DNA of 64,000 nt, from positions 110,646,207 through 110,710,206 of the forward strand of contig NC_050098.1 in the NCBI RefSeq assembly GCF_902167145.1, read 5' to 3'. Position 1 is the first letter of the stretch; each line of letters starts with the position of its first letter. The DNA is from Zea mays. Its lineage: Eukaryota > Streptophyta > Magnoliopsida > Poales > Poaceae. The translations under genes were made by a program, and so were the position numbers. The notes beneath the pieces were generated by a model. It searched no databases, was not told where the DNA came from, and saw nothing but the letters and a program-made list of their open reading frames with translations. Shown piece after piece: positions 11,457 to 22,684 of the stretch.

Positions 11457-12973
11457 ATGCCGCCGAAAAAAGCTTCAGCGACAGGGGCTGGTACTCTACA
11501 GCCGCTGGATCCCAATCAGGACGTCCTTTCTCTTAGGGAGGCCCGAAGTCAAAAGAGGAAGGCTACTAGTCCAACGCCTCCGGAGGACGACTTGGACCAG
11601 GAAATCCAAAACCTGGAAATGCTTCAGCAACAGGTTCAACAGAAGAAGGAGAACATGGCTCGTCTAGCTGACCTTCAGAGGCAGATAGATGAAGCGTCGG
11701 AAGAGGTTCGTCATCTTGTTCAAGATGACCAGAGCCGAAGGCCTCAGCGCAGAGAGCTCCATCAGGAGGGTTTCTACAATGAGGAAGACTGGTATGAAGA
11801 TTTCTATCATGGAAATTTTGCTTTTGATGATGCTTCTCCTTTGTCAACAGAATTACAGGCTACACCATGGCCCCAGTCTTACAAGCCACCTCAGGTCCCC
11901 ATGTATGACGGTCATTCAGACCCGAAGCAATTCTTGATGAGCTATGAGGCAACCATATCTTCGTATGGTGGCAATACGACAGTCATGGCAAAGTCTTTTG
12001 TCATGGCCGTCAAGAGTGTCGCTCAGACTTGGTACTCTTCTCTTCGGCCAGGGACAATCACCTCATGGCAAAAGCTGATGGATATGTTGATAACCAGCTT
12101 CCAAGGATTTCAGACAAAGCCAGTCACAGCTCAGGCTCTATTCCAGTGTACCCAGGACCACGAAGAATACCTTCAGGCGTATGTCCGAAGGTTTCTGCGT
12201 CTGAGGGCACAGGCGCCAAGAGTGCCCAATGAAATTGTCATTGAGGCCATGATTAAGGGGCTTCAGCCGGGACCTTCAGCGCAATACTTTGCCAGGAAGC
12301 CACCACAAACTTTGGAGAAGCTGCTCCAGAAGATGGACGAGTATATTCGAGCTGACAATGACTTCCGCCAAAGAAGGGAGGAAGCATTCAGGTTCTCTGA
12401 AATGACCAGGGGCTTCGGAGGAAGATTTCACCCGAGGCACGTTAGGTCAATTCATAACTCTACTCAAAGTGATGATCTAGGGAGCCAGCAGCAAAGGCCA
12501 CAATACTCTTCACAAGCTTCGGGGCAGCAGCAAAGTTCTTTTCGACCGTCAGCGCCAAGGGGCAGAGGCGCCAGGGGCTTCGGGGGAAGGTTTGGAGATC
12601 AGCCAAGAAAAATTTACTGCCTATTCTGTGGTGAAGATAAGGGTCATACCACCAGGATGTGCCACGTTACCATCCAGAAGAAGAAGGAGATAGCAGAAGC
12701 AGCAGCGCAACAAAGTCAGCCGAAGCAGGTCATGCATACTGCTTCGATCATTCGCCTTATATTCCAGAATATGTAGGCAACCACCCTGCAGCTTCTGTTG
12801 CTTCGGCAAGCCAACCCCAAGCATCTTGGCAGCAGCCTCCACCGCCACCACCAACACAAAGAGGTCAGCAGCCAGAAGGGAGTCAACACATTAACCTTCA
12901 GCGGGACTTCAGAGAGGAGTCCGAAGCTCGCACAGTCAATAGCACTGTGCCAGAGTCGAAGCACATTTACTGA
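11457..12973 (+). pseudogene. Gypsy-type gag with one frameshift
   Basis: ATG 11457 opens a 439-codon frame encoding a capsid/nucleocapsid precursor. A charged, glutamine-rich coiled-coil-like N-terminus (about residues 40-90) is followed by a retrotransposon gag domain (about 135-300) and a CCHC zinc knuckle beginning CLFCGEDKGH (about 388-402) for RNA binding. The frame stops at 12776, but the adjacent frame continues from about 12740 to 12973 with a proline/glutamine-rich tail typical of this kind of gag. One base is therefore missing near 12740. No pol follows. Confidence 0.85.
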
Positions 12974-13278
12974 CAAATATCCTACCTCAGCAGCAGCTCT
13001 TTCGCATTTTCATATTCACTATTACTTTCTTTTTAATAAGGAACAATTAAGGGTAGTTTTAATGTCTTTTATCGCCTTTCAATTTTTTGTAATAGTTTCG
13101 CTTTTTTCTGTAATAAAAATATATCTTCTCCATAGGCCTAAGCTGCTGAAGCATGAGAATTTATGTTGGCAAGGAGGATTTTCAAAGTTATCAAAAACTT
13201 GTTCTAAGGAACAAAGTACAATTTATTCGAAGCAACAAAAAGCCGTTCCTAAGGGAGCGCAGTGTAAGTTTTTTGAGC

Positions 13279-13495
13279 CTACAGCGAAAAATAAGCGCTG
13301 ATTCCGCTGAAAGTAAAAGGCGAAGAAGCTCCTAAGGGAGGCTTACAGCGAAAAATAAACGCTGATTCCGCTGAAAGTAAAAGGCGAAGAAGCTCCTAAG
13401 GGAGGCTTACAGCGAAAAATAAACGCTGATTCCGCTGAAGTAAAAGGCGAAGAAGCTCCTAAGGGAGGCTTACAGCGAAAAATAAACGCTGATTT
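13279..13495 (+). repeat. 64-bp tandem repeat, about 3.4 copies
   Basis: Units start at about 13279, 13343, 13407 and 13470, each beginning near TACAGCGAAAAATAA and ending in CTAAGGGAGGC. The third unit is 63 bp. They lie between gag and the antisense gene. The repeat is continuous without unique spacers. Confidence 0.95.
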
Positions 13496-13903
13496 CATCA
13501 ATCTTCGGCAAATATCATTTTGCACAACATTACATCATTCGCATAGCATAACATCATACATCATAGTGCATCAACAATGCAAGAAGGGAGGGTTTTGATA
13601 TTGATGGCCGAAGATTGTTTTAAAGAATTACTGACAAGGCACAAGAAATAGCCGCTGAAGAGTTATACCTTCGTCAATTACTGAAATGAAATGATCTATT
13701 GGTTATTGATTTTACAAGGATTGATTATTGATTTTTACGAAGCATGAAAAGAAGGGAAGGTGTTTTTTCGCCGAAGGCTCAAAAATGGTATGTGTATGAT
13801 GTTTCATGCATCGTCAAAAATGGAATTATAAACAGCTAATATGTTACACAATGTTACACGATTTTTGACAAACATTACAAACTAAATGTTTTTACAGTAG
13901 CAT

Positions 13904-16900
13904 TTAATCTTCTTTTAAGACTACTTCTGCAGCTTCATTTAAAAGTTGATCAACAACTCTATCCATGATTGCTTCTGCCATTTGTCTAATTTCGTCATCC
14001 CCCTTTGTCTGAGGGCTTGGAGCTAGCTCAGCAGGTTCTGAGAAAAGAAAAGGTACGGATATAATATTACAAGCCGTGAACAAGTTCAAAATCAAAAGAT
14101 TACAGCGAAGAGCCAATTATCACTAATTAGTACCTATTTGCCCTTCGGGCTCTGTACTTTTCTTAGCAGCCTCTGCTATTTTTCTAGCATCGTGGATGCC
14201 TTTTTCGCTCTTTTGAATAATTTCTTGAGCCATTTCTCGTCCGTCGTTGTCCCAAATATCGGTGAAAATTTTTTCGCCGACCATGCTTGCTTCGGCTGAG
14301 GGGTCTTTAATGTCTTCCAAGGACAAAGTAGCTTTGGACTGCACTAAAGATTTTACATGCTCGCAACCTTTCCTCTCCAAAACAGTAGCAATTCCTCTAG
14401 CACCCGAAAAAGCACATATGTCTCCGCGGCTATTCAGGATTTCCTCGAAGGCCTCAGCTTCGTGACTGATCCATTCAATCAGACCTTCAGGATTGCCCCT
14501 TGAGAAATTCTCTTCACTAGAGAATGCGCCAACGTTGGCGAAGCTGGATTTTATCTTCTTAACACACTCTATGGATTTAACATAGCATCTTCTCTGGGAT
14601 GCACGAAGCTCTTTAACATTTATTTCTAAATGATTGGCCCATTGATCACTAAGCTCTCGTTTTGTCTCTTCAAGTATACGTTCTTCTTTAGCTCTAGCTA
14701 GCTGTTTCTGAAGATCTTTAATTTCGCGTTTTTGGGCTTCAGCCTGGGCCTTTGAGACAGCTTCGTCATCTTTTATCTTGTCCACCAATGTAAGCAGAAT
14801 TTTATCCTTTTCCAGAGCTTCGTTTCTCAGCTTAATAACCTCTGATCGTAGGTTGTTGAAAGCAATATCATAGCTCTCGTCTTCGGCATTCTTTTGCGCT
14901 CTCAACGCGTTGCTTAGTATTAAACCCTATATGTAAAAGAGTTGGTATAAGAATAAAAGAATGATTTGCAAATTATAAAAATTCCAAATACGCAGTTCTC
15001 ATACCTTCAGGCTATTATATGCAAGACTATCTGCAAGATCGTCCTTCATCATAGCATGGAGTCCAGCTTCAAGCTTCGGAAACCCCATACTTCTAGCCAT
15101 CTCCCGACAGACGGATAATTCTTTGTTGTCTGGGAGGCAGTATAGGAAGTCATCTTCGTTTGTCCCATTGAACACTAGTGCCCCCTTCGAATATTTCAAT
15201 TCTTTGGCATAGTGATTAGCTTCAAAAACTTCTTCTTCGGATAATTTTTTCCCCGAAGCGTGTCGCACAATATAATCGTATATTTTGGAAGGTGCTTCGG
15301 GGGCAGCAGTATCAATTTCCTCAACCAAAATTGGCTCTGACATTTTCATTTTTTCGGTTGCCTTTGCAATTTTCGTTTCTTCTGTTTCCAAAGGTTTTAC
15401 CTTGGTTGGCTCTGAAGGCCCGGCTTCAGTTCCAGTCTGTTGCTTCGAAGCTTCAGCAACAGATGCTTCAGCAGACGCTTCAGAAGTTTCAGCAGTCTTC
15501 TTTGGAGTTATGCTTGAAGATTTAATTGTCTCCAAAACATCTAACACATTAACCATTCTTTTTCTTTTCGGGGTCACTATTGGCTCCTTTTTAATTTTTG
15601 CTACTTCAATTTCTCCTGAAGGACTTCAAATTTCTGATATTTTTACTCCCTCAGTTGATGTTTTTGCTTCTTCAGTCTTTGGTTCTTCCATCTTTTCTGT
15701 TACTGGCACTTCGGCCAACTCTTTGATTTCTGGCAGCAGGGTTGGTTCTTTAGCTTCGGTGGCCGAAGAGGTCTCACCGGCGAACTCAGGCACCGTGGCT
15801 GGTTCAATATAGCGTGGCCGGTGTGTGAGAACCTTTACCCCCTTTTTCTCTTCGGCGCTAGCTCGCTAGGAGCGGCTGAAGCAGTTTCTTTCGCAGAAGT
15901 TGTGCCTTTTCTTTTTTGCCCCCGCGCTGGATAGCGGTAGTCGGGGTAGACAAAACCAATTGCATCAAATACTCGGTTGAGTCTTTTCTTTTTTCGGCCT
16001 CCGAAGGCCGCTAACAATGCAGTGTCTTCGGCCTTCGAATATACCCCAAGCAATTCATCACTTACAGTCTCAATGCTCTTTAACCAATCATCATCTGGTT
16101 CAACGAACTTGTCTCCATACTTGAATGCATACTTCAGCCTGACTAGCCCACCTTCGTCAGTTTCTTTAACAGTTTCTTTCGGCATTTCCCAGTTATCTGC
16201 AAGTGGCCACACTCTGAAGGCAATGTGTTCTTGTATTAAATCCCTTGTCCCAATAAAAGAGCAGACTATGCGCGAAGGCCCGTTGGCATTCTTCGGCTAC
16301 TTCATCCATTTCTACCTTCGGTTTCCGGAGTCCGAAGCGCTACCAGATAGGGCACATGATGATATCCTTAATATCTTCTCGAACCTTCAAATCATTTTTT
16401 ACATAGAACCATTCCTTCATCCATTCCCCGGGCCATCTCTTCCGAAAGGTTGGCACGGGACAGCTTGATCCAGAGCGAGCACCGAAGCTGTAACAACCAA
16501 AGTTGTTATGATATTGCTCTTTACCCCAGGGCTTTGTCTCATATAATAACTCATGTATATTGCAAAAGCTTTTCGCACTTGGCTCTAGGCCCTGGCTCTT
16601 CACGGCCCAGACGAAGACTCCCATTCTTATTATTGCTTCAGGGGTAAGTTGATGAAGGTAAACCTGATATATTTTCAGAACTTCTACCACAAACCTGCTT
16701 ATAGGGAATCGTAGCCCAGCTTTAAAAAAGCTTCGGAAGATCACGACTTCATTATCTTCGGGAGTCGGCACAGTCCTCTCTCCGTCATCTGCCCTCACGA
16801 TGGACATATCTCGAAAATATCTTCCCCTCATGTTTTCAAGGTGACTTTGCCCAATAGTTGATTTTTCGAAGACTGAATGGCTTGGTCGCCATGGTCGATC

Positions 16901-17089
16901 TTCGGAATCCTCACCCCCGCTGTCTGCATCATAACTATCACTTTCACCAGTATCTTCAGATAAGCCTTCCAAAATCTCCCTAGTAATTTTCTCTGTATTT
17001 GTTTTTGCTATTGATTCAATGAAGCCCAGATTTTTCTCCTCGGAAAGGCTCAGCTTCACTCCGGCAGCAACTTTCTTTTCCTGAGACAT
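13904..17089 (-). pseudogene. Antisense spliced gene with Transposase_28-like (putative gypsy transposon) domain
   Basis: This gene runs opposite to gag. It starts at ATG 17087-17089 with an acidic N-terminus, then a stretch resembling the 'putative gypsy type transposon' family (about residues 75-225). Continuations are 16212-15835, 15834-14999, then, after a donor at about 15000 and an acceptor at about 14925, a coiled-coil-rich exon (about 14924-14135), and a last exon ending at 13904. Lesions are a TAG at 16340-16342, a shift near 16280, a shift in the G run near 15838 and a TGA near 15629. Similar antisense genes are common in maize repeat annotations (recalled, not searched). Its role is unknown. 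Confidence 0.75.
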
Positions 17090-17370
17090 CCCTTCGGAAA
17101 TCCTGCCTCTCGGCTCCGAAGCTTAAAACTAGGGAGGCAGTCAAATATTTGTGGGCAGAAAGCTATTTGAGCAGGTAAAACAGATGGCAAGAGAGCGTGC
17201 CAAATAACTTGTGGTGAGCCCTTATTTATACACCCAGTATGTCGAAAACTGGAGGGTCCCGCTTGTCAATGACTGTTGCTATTCTAGCAAAAGGAAGGTG
17301 TTTTTTCGGACCTTCGGCCCATAGCCTTCGTCCATATCGCAATATAAATTTATCTTTACAGCAAATTAAT

Positions 17371-17385
17371 ATTGCGAGGGGCTAC
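17371..17385 (+). other. Polypurine tract
   Basis: The stretch containing GCGAGGGGC ends a few bases before the right LTR at 17386. This is the expected place for the plus-strand DNA primer of an LTR retrotransposon. Confidence 0.6.
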
Positions 17386-18066
17386 TGTTGGGGGCCTTCG
17401 GCTTCCGAAGGTCCTCAAAAACGTAATTTGACTATGTTTTCCAAGAGAAATATGTGAACAGGTATCTTCGAAGTCAGATTGCGAGTATACAAGAGCATGG
17501 TTAAGACGAAGCTTGACTGGGACGGCGATCACGACGAAGGATAAGACGATCACGAAGCTATGTGCAGAAGAGCTTCGGCATAACGGCGGGAAAGGGAAAC
17601 CGACTTAAAGATGAAAAGACAAATTAGACCTCGAAAAATTACTATAGAGTTATTGATAAATGTAAAGGGCATTAATGTAATTTTGCATGGGCTGCGACCC
17701 GTGCCTATAAATAGGTGAACAGTATTCTCGTACTGGACACGCTGACTGGGCATTCACTTTTGTGTCACAATTGTATTCTCATTCCTTCAAGCTGAAGGTA
17801 CATTTGTAATTTACTATTGTTTACACAAGTAATATAAATGGAAATAGATTAATAATAATGTTTACAAAAATTATGTTACTTTCTGTACTTTGTATGAATA
17901 TTCTCCATCTTTTATCATGATCGTGAAGGTATGTCCTTCATGACCTTCGTCCTAGATTCATTATATCCGAAGGGAAATAATGATCCGAAGGATGAAGGGC
18001 TTTGATATTTAACATTTTATGTTGCCTTGTTCTTGATTCATAGCATTTGAGAACAAGTCCCCAACA
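17386..18066 (+). repeat. 3' LTR of the non-autonomous element
   Basis: A 681-bp copy of 10703-11383, TGTTGGGGG to CCCCAACA, with TATAAATA at 17706-17713. It is followed by CGAGT, the right target duplication. Confidence 0.95.
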
Positions 18067-18153
18067 CGAGTGACGAGAAAGAAGAAAGCTACTTGGCGTT
18101 CATTAAATCGACGAAAGCAACTAGATCCTGATTTTGATTACGATTACGATTGA
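18067..18153 (+). pseudogene. C-terminal tail of the CACTA 1 TNPD gene
   Basis: When the LTR element is removed, the frame leading to 10702 carries on here through a short lysine/arginine-rich segment and an aspartate/tyrosine-rich end to TGA 18151-18153. That the frame stays open across the junction supports both the insertion model and the right-hand end of the transposase. It is too short to be a gene on its own. Confidence 0.7.
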
Positions 18154-18253
18154 CGAGTATGGATCATGATTTTATTGCATATTTTATGATTTTATTGCAT
18201 ATTTTATTATTTTATTGTCGATTTATGTACTAACTTGTTTTTGTTAAAATAGG

Positions 18254-20531
18254 ATGTCAAAGAAAATGAAGTCTTTTGCTCGTAGTTTGCTTGGGACGAG
18301 GAGTAGCTCGAGGAGCAGCTCGAGGGGTGAGGATTCAGTTTTTCAGGGCACAGGTTCTACCATGAGCAGACGGAGAGCGCTGGCAGAACATTTGCCTCCA
18401 CAAGATGTAAGTTAGTTGTTAAATTACATTATTTGAGTTACTTAATATTGTATGATGTAAGTTATTTGTTTCATAGGATGCTGAAATTGAGGAACCAGTG
18501 GTAGAGGATCATGCAAGAGATGATGTTGAAGATGATGGTGGAGATAATGTGGGAGATGATGCTGGAGACGACGCTGGTGGGGATTCTGGGGCTGGTGGAG
18601 ATTCCGCAGCTGGGTCTGGAACTTCTCGAGTTAGGAGAACGAGGAAGCTGCATTTTGTTGGACCACCTCCAGAGCTTCCACCCGAATCTCGGGTTTTGAT
18701 AAAGCCTACTGGCGAGTCTGTCCCCGCCACCACTTGGGAGCATTATCGCTATGGTGTCTGTAGAACGTTTGGCAACACACATGCACTAGTTTGGGATGCA
18801 TTCTGGGTATGAATTGTTTATATTATTTTAGTTATTCCATATTGTTTGCTTTTATGATAACACTATTTTTTTTGCAGAAACGGTACAAGTTACCGGATGA
18901 TGGATCATATGATATGAACGCTCGTTACGTGTTTGAGTATAACGCGAACGATGTCGTTGCAGATGCAATGTACTATGCACGAATTCAGGCTATAAAGGCA
19001 TGGTACAAAGCAAATGCTGATGATCGACCAATGCCAAATACCAAGGCCGAGTGGTCATCAATTTACTTGACGGAGGAGCAATACCTAGAGGTAAACATGT
19101 TGTTGCCTCTCATATCGCACGAAGCCATGTATTTGCTTGCTTTATTTAAAAAATTTCATGTAGGTGTCGGTGCCGTGGATGGCCACCCGATCAGACGGTT
19201 ATCGGGCATTGTGCAGATGGTGGGCTTCCCCTGAGTTTCGTGCCATTTCCGAAAGGAACATGGGAAACCGTGGGACTGAGTCGTTCCACAACTACGGCGG
19301 TGATGGTCATGTGCGCTTGGTTAAGCGAATGGTAAGTCACAGTTTGTCGTAACTTTGAATCACATAGAAATGTGTCATTATAACTTTTATGTACAGGAAG
19401 TCAAATCCGGCCGTACGCCCACGGATGTGGAGGTGTATATGCAAGGGCATAGGGGTTCTGATCCTCAGAATCCTGATGTGTTATGCACTCAGACGGCCAC
19501 CGACCGTCTAGTGAGTTTTTGATACTCTATTATGTGTTTGATATTGTTTGCAAGGGCATAGGGGTTATGCACTTATATTTGATATTGTTTGCCTCTAGGC
19601 TTCGTATGGGCAGGAGATGGTTCAACGCCATGGGGAGGAGTACGATTGGAGGAACCAGCCAATCGACCCTCAGGCAGCATATGCTAGTGCAGGAGGACAA
19701 GCCCATGGATGGTGAGATTATTTGATTTGGTTTTCAAAATTGTCATCATATGCTTGTGATTCAACTCAGCCATTAGTTACTATACTAAGTGCATGGTTCA
19801 CTCTTGTAGGTTGGGTATTTTTGATTCTATGATTGATTCCAGAGAGCTGAGACGCCGTGGACGACAATCAACATCGTCGTCTTCACAGTCGTCCTGTTCA
19901 CAAACATCTGCCCATGAGATAGAGCTTGCAGTGTTGCGTCAACAGGCACAGTACCATCAATCAGTCTTGAGGGAACAATTGGAGTACCAGAGGCAACAAT
20001 CTGAATACCAGAGACAACAAGCCGAGTATCAGAAGAAGAGGGATGAGTATTATGCAAGCCTGCAGGCCCAAAATCAAGCTCTTCTCTCGGTAAGTTGAAG
20101 TAACATTTTGTAGCTTATTTTGCAAAACACATTATGTGTATCTTATTTTCTCAACAATGACTTGTATATAATTTGTAACAACTAGCCCAACAAGCGGGCG
20201 TCCCGATGCCGACATATGGGATGCCGCCTCCGGACTTTGCACTGCCAATGCTAATGTTGGCGCCTCCACCTCCGCCTCCACCTCTGTCACAATTCCCTAT
20301 GGTATGTACACATATGCGTGTGTGACATGTTCATAGATGTCTTATGTGTTTAAATAAACAACTGAGTGGTTACTATTTCATGTGCTTGTGTTATAGGGAT
20401 TTCAGACACCACCCGCTTCAGTTGCCACACCTGGAGATGGGTCTGGTCAAGACGACACAACACATTCGTGGGTGAACAATCTTTTCAACACGCATAGTCC
20501 AGCCGGAGGAGGTGGCGATGGATATGAGTGA
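18254..20531 (+). CDS. CACTA TNPA-type protein (Transposase_24 family), multi-exon
   Basis: This is the accessory protein of CACTA elements; in En/Spm the equivalent binds the subterminal repeats and regulates the element. Exons are 18254-18406, 18477-18806, 18878-19090, 19164-19331, 19397-19510, 19599-19711, 19810-20089, about 20186-20301 and about 20399-20531. All have GT donors and AG acceptors, and the first seven are in phase. Order: serine/arginine-rich start, acidic linker, conserved plant transposase core (exons 3-5, with GDGHVRLVKRM), glutamine-rich coiled coil (exon 7), proline-rich tail. The exon 7-8 junction at 20089/20186 does not give the expected frame by my reading, so one splice site is misplaced or an indel is present. 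It follows TNPD in the same orientation. Confidence 0.8.
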
Positions 20532-20825
20532 TAATGATGTAAAACACTTGTTGCAACCTTTCATGTGAAAGACTATCCGTCGAATAATGTTCATTTTGGA
20601 TTTTGGACAACTATGTTGATGTAAACACTTGTTGCAACCATTTGGAACTATGTCGTTATGTTAAATTTGTGAATGTGAATACTTATGTGATTATATTTGT
20701 GAATGTGTATACTTATGTGAGTATATTTGTGATTGTGAATGTGTATATGTGTATGAAATCTGTTTTGTATTTGCAAATGTCAGATTTTTTAAATTTCAGA
20801 ATTTTGTGCAATTTCTGAAATATGT
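20532..20825 (+). other. 3' region of CACTA 1 transcript
   Basis: AT-rich sequence with runs of GTGAATGTG/TATGTGA-like short repeats (20660-20750). No coding features; presumed 3' untranslated DNA of the transposon gene. Confidence 0.5.
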
Positions 20826-21180
20826 TATGTCCGACGGCTTATCGTAAGTCGTCGGACATAAGGTATATGTTATGTCCGACGGCTTTAAACCGTCGGACGT
20901 AAGGTATATGTTATGTCCGACGGCTTCAAACCGTCGGACATAACAGCAGTGGGCCCCAGGCGACGGGTAAAACGGTTGCCACACCTTACCTCCGACGGTC
21001 CGATGGGGCCGTCGGACCTAGCTTATGTCCGACGGCGGCCGTCGGACATAACGCTATTTCCGACGCCTTATCCTCGACGGCTTAAAACCGTCGAAGATAG
21101 GTTAATGCCGTCGGACATAACCTACCTCCGACGGTCGGAAGCTTATGTCCGACGGCTTCAGCCGTCGGAAATTCCTTCGT
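20826..21180. repeat. CACTA 1 right subterminal repeats
   Basis: More than a dozen copies of TCCGACGGC/GCCGTCGGA, many arranged as head-to-head pairs that can form small stems. They match the left-end motif and directly precede the terminal inverted repeat. Confidence 0.9.
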
Positions 21181-21191
21181 TTACTGTAGTG

Positions 21192-21455
21192 GCCCTCTTA
21201 TGGTCAACAAAATACCAACATGCTCTACGTTGATACCACGTCTATCAGGTGCGGGGACGGGCCTTCAACATTGGAGATATGGTACTGTGCCTTGTCCAAA
21301 GCAACCTGGATCACCACAAGCTATCACCGGCATGAGAAGGACACTACATCATCATGGCGGTACTTCGATTAGGCACATACAAACTACATACGATCGATGG
21401 GCAAGTATTCTCCAATGCATGGAACATTGAACAGCTATGTCGTTTCTATCCATAA
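21192..21455 (+). pseudogene. Gypsy integrase C-terminal fragment, right part
   Basis: Starting after the GCC duplication, the frame reads through the end of a gypsy polyprotein: a GRAFNIGDMVL chromodomain-proximal motif, GTYKL, and the common ending NAWNIEQLCRFYP before TAA 21453-21455. At least two internal stops are present (near 21231 and in the usual PPWEG position), so it is a fossil. It continues the reading frame of 5930-6029, which shows CACTA 1 landed in this pol gene. Members of Tat-like grass gypsy families end this way; exact family not determined. Confidence 0.75.
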
Positions 21456-21828
21456 TACCATTAGTTGTATGCATCACTAGAAGTGTGACTTACCAAAAGT
21501 ATAAAAAGTCCATCTATCAGCGCCTTGGTTCACACTTAAAAGGAAAGCCAACCCCATCGCCAAAACTTAGTATGATCAAATCAGTTTTTTTCCAACAACG
21601 CAGGTCGACTAGAGCATGACATGGCAATGTAAGTTGCTTAGTTTGTTTTGTTGAAGTTGAACCATAGTTCAAAATGTTCTCTTCCATTTTTATCTTGTTT
21701 CCTTTATGCATCATTACTGCAGTTTTGCTTTGTCTTTGTTCTTGTTTCTTAGTATGGGGTATTGCATAGCAAATGAACTTCAAGTTAACCACATTGACAA
21801 ATTGACAAATATGATGCTAGGTATTGAT
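21456..21828. other. Unassigned spacer between CACTA 1 target and CACTA 2
   Basis: No supported gene, RNA or terminal repeat. It probably belongs to the 3' untranslated part of the gypsy remnant or to host DNA. Confidence 0.4.
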
Positions 21829-21848
21829 CACAACAGCACTGTGCACCA

Positions 21849-22055
21849 TTTTCGGCGGCCACTGTTATTTTCGGCGGCCAGGGGTTGGCCGCCGAAAATA
21901 ACTGCTTATTTTCGGCGGCCTGACACAGCCACCGAAAATAACGTTACTTTCGACGGCTTCTGACACAGCCGCCGAAAATAAGCAGTTATTTTCGGCGGCT
22001 AGCCCTGGCCGCCGAAAATAAGCAGTTATTTTCGGCGGCTAGCCCTGGCCGCCGA
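21849..22055. repeat. CACTA 2 left subterminal repeats (TTTTCGGCGGCC)
   Basis: About ten copies or near-copies of TTTTCGGCGGC and its complement. One unit of about 45 bp, ending GCCGCCGAAAATAAGCAG, is repeated in tandem near 21965-22025. Confidence 0.9.
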
Positions 22056-22684
22056 AAACTAAAAGTTTAAAACGGTCCCGGTCGCCCTTCTTCTCTTTCT
22101 TTCTGTCTTCGTTCCCTGCCCGCCCGCGCCGCCGCTCTCCTGCCCACCCGCGCCGCTGCTCCCTGCCGCCCCCGCGCTGCCGCTCCCCGGCCGACCACGC
22201 GCCGTCGCTGCCCCGCCGGCCCCGCGCCGCCGGTCCCCGGCCGCCCCTGCGCTGGGACGCCCGCCCGAGGCTGCCGTCGCCCTCGCCCCGAGCTGCGCGC
22301 CGCCGCCCCGAGCCGCCACCGTCGACCGCCGCCGTTCAAAGCCCCGAGCCGCCGAAGTCGTGGAACCACCCCACCGCCGTCGCCAAGCTCTTCCCCATCG
22401 TAAGGTATTTTTTTGCGTTTTTATTCCATATTTTCGTCGGCCGTTATTTAATTGCCGCCGAAATTAGTATATATTTATAATTGTGTTTGTTTGATTAGTT
22501 GTGTGATTAGTATGATTGTTTAGTTCGATTTCATTAATGTATTATAGTGGTATATGTGGTTTAGTGATTAGAGGTATAGTGTATTTAGGCATTAATTTCA
22601 TATTAATATGTGGTAATAATTATATTATTAGTTTTAATAGTACATTATATTGGTACGTATAATAGTTGCATAATTATACGAGCA
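22056..22684 (+). other. CACTA 2 GC-rich leader and presumed intron
   Basis: Positions 22060-22405 are CCG/GCC-rich with only low-complexity frames. A donor-like GTAAGGTA near 22399 is followed by AT-rich DNA until an AG at about 22685. The layout copies that of CACTA 1. The short first coding exon seen in CACTA 1 (18254-18406) has no visible counterpart. Confidence 0.45.

Larger units (their letters stand above)
10703..18066 (+). mobile_element. Non-autonomous LTR retrotransposon with gag and antisense gene
   Basis: Two 681-bp LTRs (10703-11383, 17386-18066) start TGTTGGGGGCC and end CCCCAACA. By eye they differ at 13 positions (about 98.1% identity). The flanking 5-mers are CAAGT and CGAGT, a target duplication with one change. 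The interior has a primer site after the left LTR, a gag gene on the plus strand, 64-bp tandem repeats, a long minus-strand gene, and a purine tract before the right LTR. No protease, reverse transcriptase or integrase is seen, so movement would need proteins in trans. The gag type suggests Ty3/gypsy. It sits inside the TNPD gene of CACTA 1. Related LTRs occur alone at 32231-32816 and 42063-42708. Confidence 0.93.
6030..21191 (+). mobile_element. CACTA (En/Spm superfamily) transposon 1, with nested LTR element
   Basis: The left end is CACTACAGTAAA at 6030 and the right end is the inverse, TTTACTGTAGTG, ending at 21191. The element is bounded by a perfect 3-bp duplication GCC (6027-6029 and 21192-21194), as expected for CACTA transposons. 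Many copies of TCCGACGGC in both orientations fill the two subterminal regions; in this superfamily such repeats bind the TNPA-type protein. In plus orientation it holds a GC-rich leader, a TNPD-type transposase gene (7321 onwards) and a TNPA-type gene (18254-20531). Of its 15.2 kb, 7.4 kb is a later LTR retrotransposon (10703-18066), leaving about 7.8 kb of original element. Confidence 0.95.

Noticed and set aside
13279..13495. Repeat array as a CRISPR-like array (also 46330-46720)
   Set aside because: Units are contiguous with no unique spacers, in a plant genome, inside retrotransposons.
22059..22369. Ala/Gly/Arg-rich frames near the CACTA 2 leader (and similar ones at 6185-6571)
   Set aside because: Low-complexity translations of CCG/GCC-rich leader DNA with no motif; the same layout occurs in both elements as an untranslated block.
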